Shown here piece by piece: positions 8,124 through 11,672 of a stretch of 11,672 bases of DNA. The stretch lies in NCBI GenBank assembly GCA_016209665.1, contig JACQVT010000262.1, forward strand, positions 1-11,672. Direction: 5' to 3'. Position 1 is the stretch's first letter, and each line of letters opens with the position of its first letter. The notes under the pieces are model-generated. The model did not search any database and was not told where the DNA came from. It worked only from the letters and a program-made list of their open reading frames with translations. The DNA is from Planctomycetota bacterium (GTDB taxonomy: Bacteria > Planctomycetota > Phycisphaerae > UBA1845 > PWPN01). Position numbers and translations under genes: made by a program.

Positions 8124-8189
8124 TTTCAGAGCCCCGAGCGCAAGCGAGTGGGTCGTGTCTACCCGTCGCTGCCGCTCCGGGCTCTGAAA
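8124..8189. repeat. 66-base REP-like palindrome (GAGCGCAAGCGAG type)
   Basis: Outer arms TTTCAGAGCCC (8124-8134) and GGGCTCTGAAA (8179-8189) pair exactly for 11 bp. The pairing continues imperfectly inward through GAGCG and AGCGA blocks to GGGT/ACCC around a short loop. The inner words (CCCCGAGCGCAAGCGAG against its near-complement CGTCGCTGCCGCTC) are typical of short dispersed palindromes that I associate with planctomycete genomes. It sits between the GH38 gene and metK and may be a REP-type element. No function can be assigned. Confidence 0.65.
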
Positions 8190-8203
8190 AGCCCATCAAA
8201 GAC

Positions 8204-8246
8204 AAAGGGGACATTCTACTTTTTGAAAAACCAGAATGTCCCCTTT
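8204..8246. repeat. 43-base palindrome AAAGGGGACATTCT...AGAATGTCCCCTTT
   Basis: A perfect 14-bp inverted pair (8204-8217 and 8233-8246) encloses ACTTTTTGAAAAACC, which itself can pair T-run to A-run. Its AT-rich centre differs from the GC-rich neighbourhood, suggesting a foreign or mobile origin. It lies 36-78 bases after the GH38 stop; on the minus strand the stem is followed by GTCTTTGATG, so it may also end that transcript. Hairpins with the GGGGACATTCT word occur near IS200-like/REP-associated tyrosine transposases in other bacteria as I recall, but there is no transposase in this window. Confidence 0.75.
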
Positions 8247-8281
8247 ATCCGCTTCGTGCTCTGCAATAACACGGCTGTCTT

Positions 8282-11200
8282 CTATTCGAGGCGGATCGTT
8301 CCCATGCCGTTGGCCTTCAGCTTGAGCGAGACCTTACCGGCGGTCAGGGGTAGCGGCTCCTGGTCGCGTTCGACCAAGTCGCAGCGGGTGGCCTTGGCCA
8401 CGCCGGGCAGCGAGATCGTGATCGTCGCCTCGGTGTCCTGCCCGGCGGTCTCGCGGACGCGCACGATCACGCCTTTGCCGTCGTCGGCGGGCTTGACGGT
8501 GGTGATAATGACGTTGGCCGGCCCGGCCGAGCAGAGGCTCGCGGCCGCGGGGAGTTTGCTGCCCGCAATGCCCGCGATCCGTCCCGGCACGGTCATGACC
8601 GCCCGCATCGGCGCCTGCACCGACTCGCCGAACCGCGAGGCCGCCGCCGGGTCGATCGCCTTGGCGCTGGTGAGGCTGTAGCGGAACGTGAACTCGCCGT
8701 CCTGGCTGGCCTTGTAGTTGGTGATCCAGTAGTTGTTCATCGCGTACGCGAAGATGGTGCCGTTGGTGATCGGCAGATCGTCCAGCCAGTTGCCCGGCGT
8801 CATCTGACACAGCGTGATCAGCGGCGTATCAATTGGCGAGAAGGCAACCGCCGCGTCCTTCGTGTTGACGGTCACCCACCGCTGCACGCTGAACCAGTCG
8901 CGGCAGGCCCCCGGGAAATGGTCCTCGTTGGGCCGCACGTTCCCGCCCCCGATCTCGTAGCGGAACCTCGGGCTGCCCCCCGCGATCGGGAACGCCACGT
9001 ACACCGCCTCCTTGTCGAACGTGTGGTCCTTGCGAAGCCGCAGATTCAGATCGATCCGCCGCTCGTGATCGTACAGGACCACCTCCAGCTCCGCCCGCGG
9101 GAACATCGGCATGGGGAACTTGGAGACAATGCTGCTGAACACCGGCCCCGCCGCCCCCGCCTCCTGCCGCGACTGCTCGGGCGAGACGAACTTGATCTTG
9201 TTCGGATTGGGGCAGAGCAACTGCGTCTGGCCCTTCTTCTCCTCCCCGCCGGCGGCATAGATCAACTGCCCCAGCTTGTGGGGGCTGGCCGCATCCACCA
9301 GCTCCTTGCCGAGTTGCTTGTCGGTCAGGCTGGCGATGCCGCCGGTCTTCGCGTCGAACGTTACCTTGTAGTAGCTGTTCTCGAACACCTTGCCGTCGAA
9401 CCGCTTGGGGGCGCTGGGTCGGACGACGTCGCCTCTCTGCGGCGCCGGCGCGAGGTGATACGTCCGGTAGCCGACCGCCGGCACATCCTCGGCCAGCAGG
9501 GCGACCCCCACCGGTACCAGCAGGTCCGCCCGCGTGGCCTGCATCGCCACCGGCTCGTCCCCGTCCATGATCTGCATGTTCCGTGGAATGACCGCCTCGA
9601 CCACGCCTGTCCGCGTCCGGCCCGACGAGTTGAAGACCAGCAGCGAGCCGCCCGGCGCATCGACCAGCGAACCGATCCGGCTCAGCCCCTCCTCGATCAA
9701 CCGGTCGGCGGTGTCCTTGGCCTGAGTGGCGTACTCGGCCTTGACCGCCCACTGCCGGGCGACGAAATCGAGCGTGGGTTGGCTGATGCTGTTGTGGGCC
9801 CCCCAGGTGTGCTCGTCGAACAACAGGATGTTATCCCAAACCTTGTCGAACCGGTCCTGGGGCACGGCCAGCGACCGATGGTGGGCCTTGAGCACCGCCC
9901 AGATGGTCTCGGCCGCGACCGCGTCGGCGTGGGCGATGCGGGTGATGGCGGTCTCGACCGCCGTCGAGGCCGCCCCGTCCTCCCACCAACTCCCGCCGCA
10001 GCCCCGCACGGTCGGAATCCTCTCCGCGAAGTTCTTCTCGATGTGATTGAAGAAATCGTTGTTCGCGCACAGGATCACCTTGGGGTACGCATAGTGTTTG
10101 GCGTACTCCGTGATCGACTCGGCGATGTGCTTGGTGCCCGAGACGTTGTCGCTGTACGCCCCGTGCAGCAGAATCGCGTCGTAGGGATAATCGTCCCGCT
10201 TCGACCACCACGCCAAGTCGTTCTCGATGGCCATCCGCATCCGATCGAACCCGTCATTGAGGCCGATCCGCCCGGCCTGCGAATACCCGGCCGCGAACCA
10301 CGTCAGCACCCTGGCCCCGTCCGGCCCCTCCCACCAGAACGGCGATTTCAGGTGGATGTTCTTCTTGAACAGCGGGGCCCGCGTCTGGTTGACGCCCACG
10401 CTCAGGCAGCGGATGCCCGCCCCGGCCAGGATGCTCGGCACCGTCCAGACGTGCGACGGCGCGTCCGTGATCGTGCAGCTCTCGAATGGCACCCCGTACA
10501 GCCGGTGCAGCCGGGCCGAGTAGTACAAGTTGCGGATCAGCTCCTCCTCCGAGCACAGCCCCGTCAGCATGTTCAGGTAGCCGGACTCGATGCCGATCCG
10601 GTGCTCGCGGGCCGCCTCGAGCAGCTCGTTGTGCCGGCCGGCCAGCACGTCGCGGAACCACATCTGGGCCGCCCAGCTCGACTCCAGGTTCCAGTGGTAC
10701 AGCGGAAACTCCCGCACCAGCTCCAGGGCCAGATCCGTGTTGCGGTTGTGCACGGCGATGACCTTCGACTGGATGTCGGTGTAGCCGATGTCCGTGTGCA
10801 CGCTCGGGGCGACGAAGATGTGCCACTTCTTCTGCGGCACCTGGGTCACGGATACCGTCTTGCTCTGCCCGCCGCTGCTCACCGTCACCGTAAGCTGCCG
10901 CGGACTGACCGTCTCGTCCACGTAGATCGTTCCCCCGACGGCCCCCAGCCGGACCTCGCCCAGCGTGCCCGTGCCCACCGCGTCCACGCCCGCCCGCACG
11001 TCCACCTTCACCGGCTCGTCGCGGGCCACGCCGCTGGCCGTCACCTTCAGCTCCTGCATCAGCTTCCCGTCGCGCTCGACGAAGAAAATCGTCGCCGTGA
11101 CCGCCACGTCCATCGCTGGCGTCTTGTCCTCCGACAGACGGACCAGCGAGATCGCGTCGTACAGCAGCCACGAGCCCTGCGTCACCGTCAGACTGATCCG

Positions 11201-11672
11201 GTTGGCTCCCGGCTTGAGGTAGTTCGGGCCCAGTACGAACCGCAGCGTCCGCGGCTTGCCCGCCTCCGGCCGCACCAGGCTGGCGTCGCCCGCCCCGCGC
11301 TCCAGGTGCCGCTCGACGCTGCTGCCGTTGACGTCGATGCTGAGCGTCGGCGGCGCGTTGGCATGTGTATCCACCAGGTCGATCTTCAGCTCGTAAGTGC
11401 CGCCGGGCTCGTCGGTGAGGTTGAACTCGATGATGAACGGATGCTGCCGTCCGCCCGCCCAGGGATCGGCGGGACCCGGGTGGATGCCGCTGAAATCCTT
11501 CCTGGCGTCGCCCTGCCCGACCACGAACTTGACGTCCTGGGGGAACGCCGTCGGATACGCCTGCACCGGGTCCGCCGGACCCAGGTCGGCGAAACTGCGG
11601 TCCACCTTGCCCAACTGGATGATGGGGTCCCCGCCCCACGCCGCCGGAGTCATCGTCGCCCATGCCGCCAGC
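8282..11672 (-). CDS. Secreted GH38 alpha-mannosidase-like enzyme with N-terminal carbohydrate-binding domain, 5' partial
   Basis: The frame is open through the right edge, so the start is missing. Residues before the first in-window ATG (11653) read LAAWATMTPAAWGGDP, which looks like the end of a signal peptide, so that Met is probably internal. Numbering from it gives 1123 residues. Residues about 10-172 resemble the polysaccharide-lyase-4 domain III fold (IIQLGKVDRS, then TYELKIDLVD, TLSIDVNG, NRISLTV, LLYDAISL). Residues about 276-620 are the GH38 catalytic barrel. HTD at 286-288 supplies zinc ligands. Asp397 in TITDAPSH is the likely nucleophile and zinc ligand. DEHTWGAHNS at 613-622 holds the last zinc His. 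The remaining 500 residues are beta-rich, as in GH38 C-terminal domains. Family role: cleavage of alpha-mannosides or related glycans. Exact substrate is unknown. The stop is followed by a palindrome. Confidence 0.85.
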   Translation of the reverse strand, partial: LAAWATMTPAAWGGDPIIQLGKVDRSFADLGPADPVQAYPTAFPQDVKFVVGQGDARKDFSGIHPGPADPWAGGRQHPFIIEFNLTDEPGGTYELKIDLVDTHANAPPTLSIDVNGSSVERHLERGAGDASLVRPEAGKPRTLRFVLGPNYLKPGANRISLTVTQGSWLLYDAISLVRLSEDKTPAMDVAVTATIFFVERDGKLMQELKVTASGVARDEPVKVDVRAGVDAVGTGTLGEVRLGAVGGTIYVDETVSPRQLTVTVSSGGQSKTVSVTQVPQKKWHIFVAPSVHTDIGYTDIQSKVIAVHNRNTDLALELVREFPLYHWNLESSWAAQMWFRDVLAGRHNELLEAAREHRIGIESGYLNMLTGLCSEEELIRNLYYSARLHRLYGVPFESCTITDAPSHVWTVPSILAGAGIRCLSVGVNQTRAPLFKKNIHLKSPFWWEGPDGARVLTWFAAGYSQAGRIGLNDGFDRMRMAIENDLAWWSKRDDYPYDAILLHGAYSDNVSGTKHIAESITEYAKHYAYPKVILCANNDFFNHIEKNFAERIPTVRGCGGSWWEDGAASTAVETAITRIAHADAVAAETIWAVLKAHHRSLAVPQDRFDKVWDNILLFDEHTWGAHNSISQPTLDFVARQWAVKAEYATQAKDTADRLIEEGLSRIGSLVDAPGGSLLVFNSSGRTRTGVVEAVIPRNMQIMDGDEPVAMQATRADLLVPVGVALLAEDVPAVGYRTYHLAPAPQRGDVVRPSAPKRFDGKVFENSYYKVTFDAKTGGIASLTDKQLGKELVDAASPHKLGQLIYAAGGEEKKGQTQLLCPNPNKIKFVSPEQSRQEAGAAGPVFSSIVSKFPMPMFPRAELEVVLYDHERRIDLNLRLRKDHTFDKEAVYVAFPIAGGSPRFRYEIGGGNVRPNEDHFPGACRDWFSVQRWVTVNTKDAAVAFSPIDTPLITLCQMTPGNWLDDLPITNGTIFAYAMNNYWITNYKASQDGEFTFRYSLTSAKAIDPAAASRFGESVQAPMRAVMTVPGRIAGIAGSKLPAAASLCSAGPANVIITTVKPADDGKGVIVRVRETAGQDTEATITISLPGVAKATRCDLVERDQEPLPLTAGKVSLKLKANGMGTIRLE

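Noticed and set aside
7991..8281. SAM or SAH riboswitch upstream of metK
   Set aside because: No SAM-I, SAM-II, SAM-IV or SAH core motif could be recognised; the folding there is explained by palindromic repeats and one short stem. A covariance-model search would settle it.
10254..11663. 469-codon minus-strand frame overlapping the GH38 gene
   Set aside because: Gly/Arg/Ala-rich out-of-frame translation of the GH38 gene.

Overview
The window is high-GC chromosomal DNA that looks planctomycete, possibly Phycisphaerae-like. The evidence is a PEP-CTERM-type C-terminal tail, intergenic palindromic repeats of the kind common in that phylum, few visible Shine-Dalgarno sites, and a large secreted carbohydrate-active enzyme. 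The taxon is inferred from style; no rRNA or phylogenetic marker was compared.

Layout, left to right: the 3' end of a PHP-domain phosphoesterase-like gene (+, 2-610); a low-complexity repeat gap; a glutamine-hydrolysing asparagine synthase (-, 855-2759); a divergent intergenic region holding a nested inverted-repeat element (2970-3080); bamA, the Omp85 outer-membrane assembly barrel (+, 3126-5570); a gap with a GC-rich 23-bp stem-loop and a small PEP-CTERM remnant (-, 5756-5923); a two-ACT-domain protein (-, 5938-6372); a gap with a 19-bp tandem duplication, an imperfect palindrome and a terminator-like perfect palindrome; metK, S-adenosylmethionine synthetase (-, 6740-7990); a gap with two more palindromes; and a large GH38 alpha-mannosidase-like enzyme with an N-terminal carbohydrate-binding-like domain (-, 8282 to the window edge, 5' end missing).

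The genes do not form one pathway. bamA and metK are core housekeeping genes. asnB makes asparagine or amidates another acceptor. The ACT protein is probably a small amino-acid sensor. The GH38 enzyme is probably exported for glycan breakdown. The four rightmost minus-strand elements (PEP-CTERM remnant, ACT, metK, GH38) are co-directional, but each gap between the genes is long and holds palindromes, so a single operon is unlikely.

I see no CRISPR array, tRNA, rRNA, complete transposase, phage gene or defence cassette, and no obvious new multi-gene system. The most unusual content is between the genes: every gap carries a palindromic or repetitive element, and they differ in sequence. The best candidates for follow-up are the REPIN-like or structured-RNA element before bamA and the broken PEP-CTERM tail.
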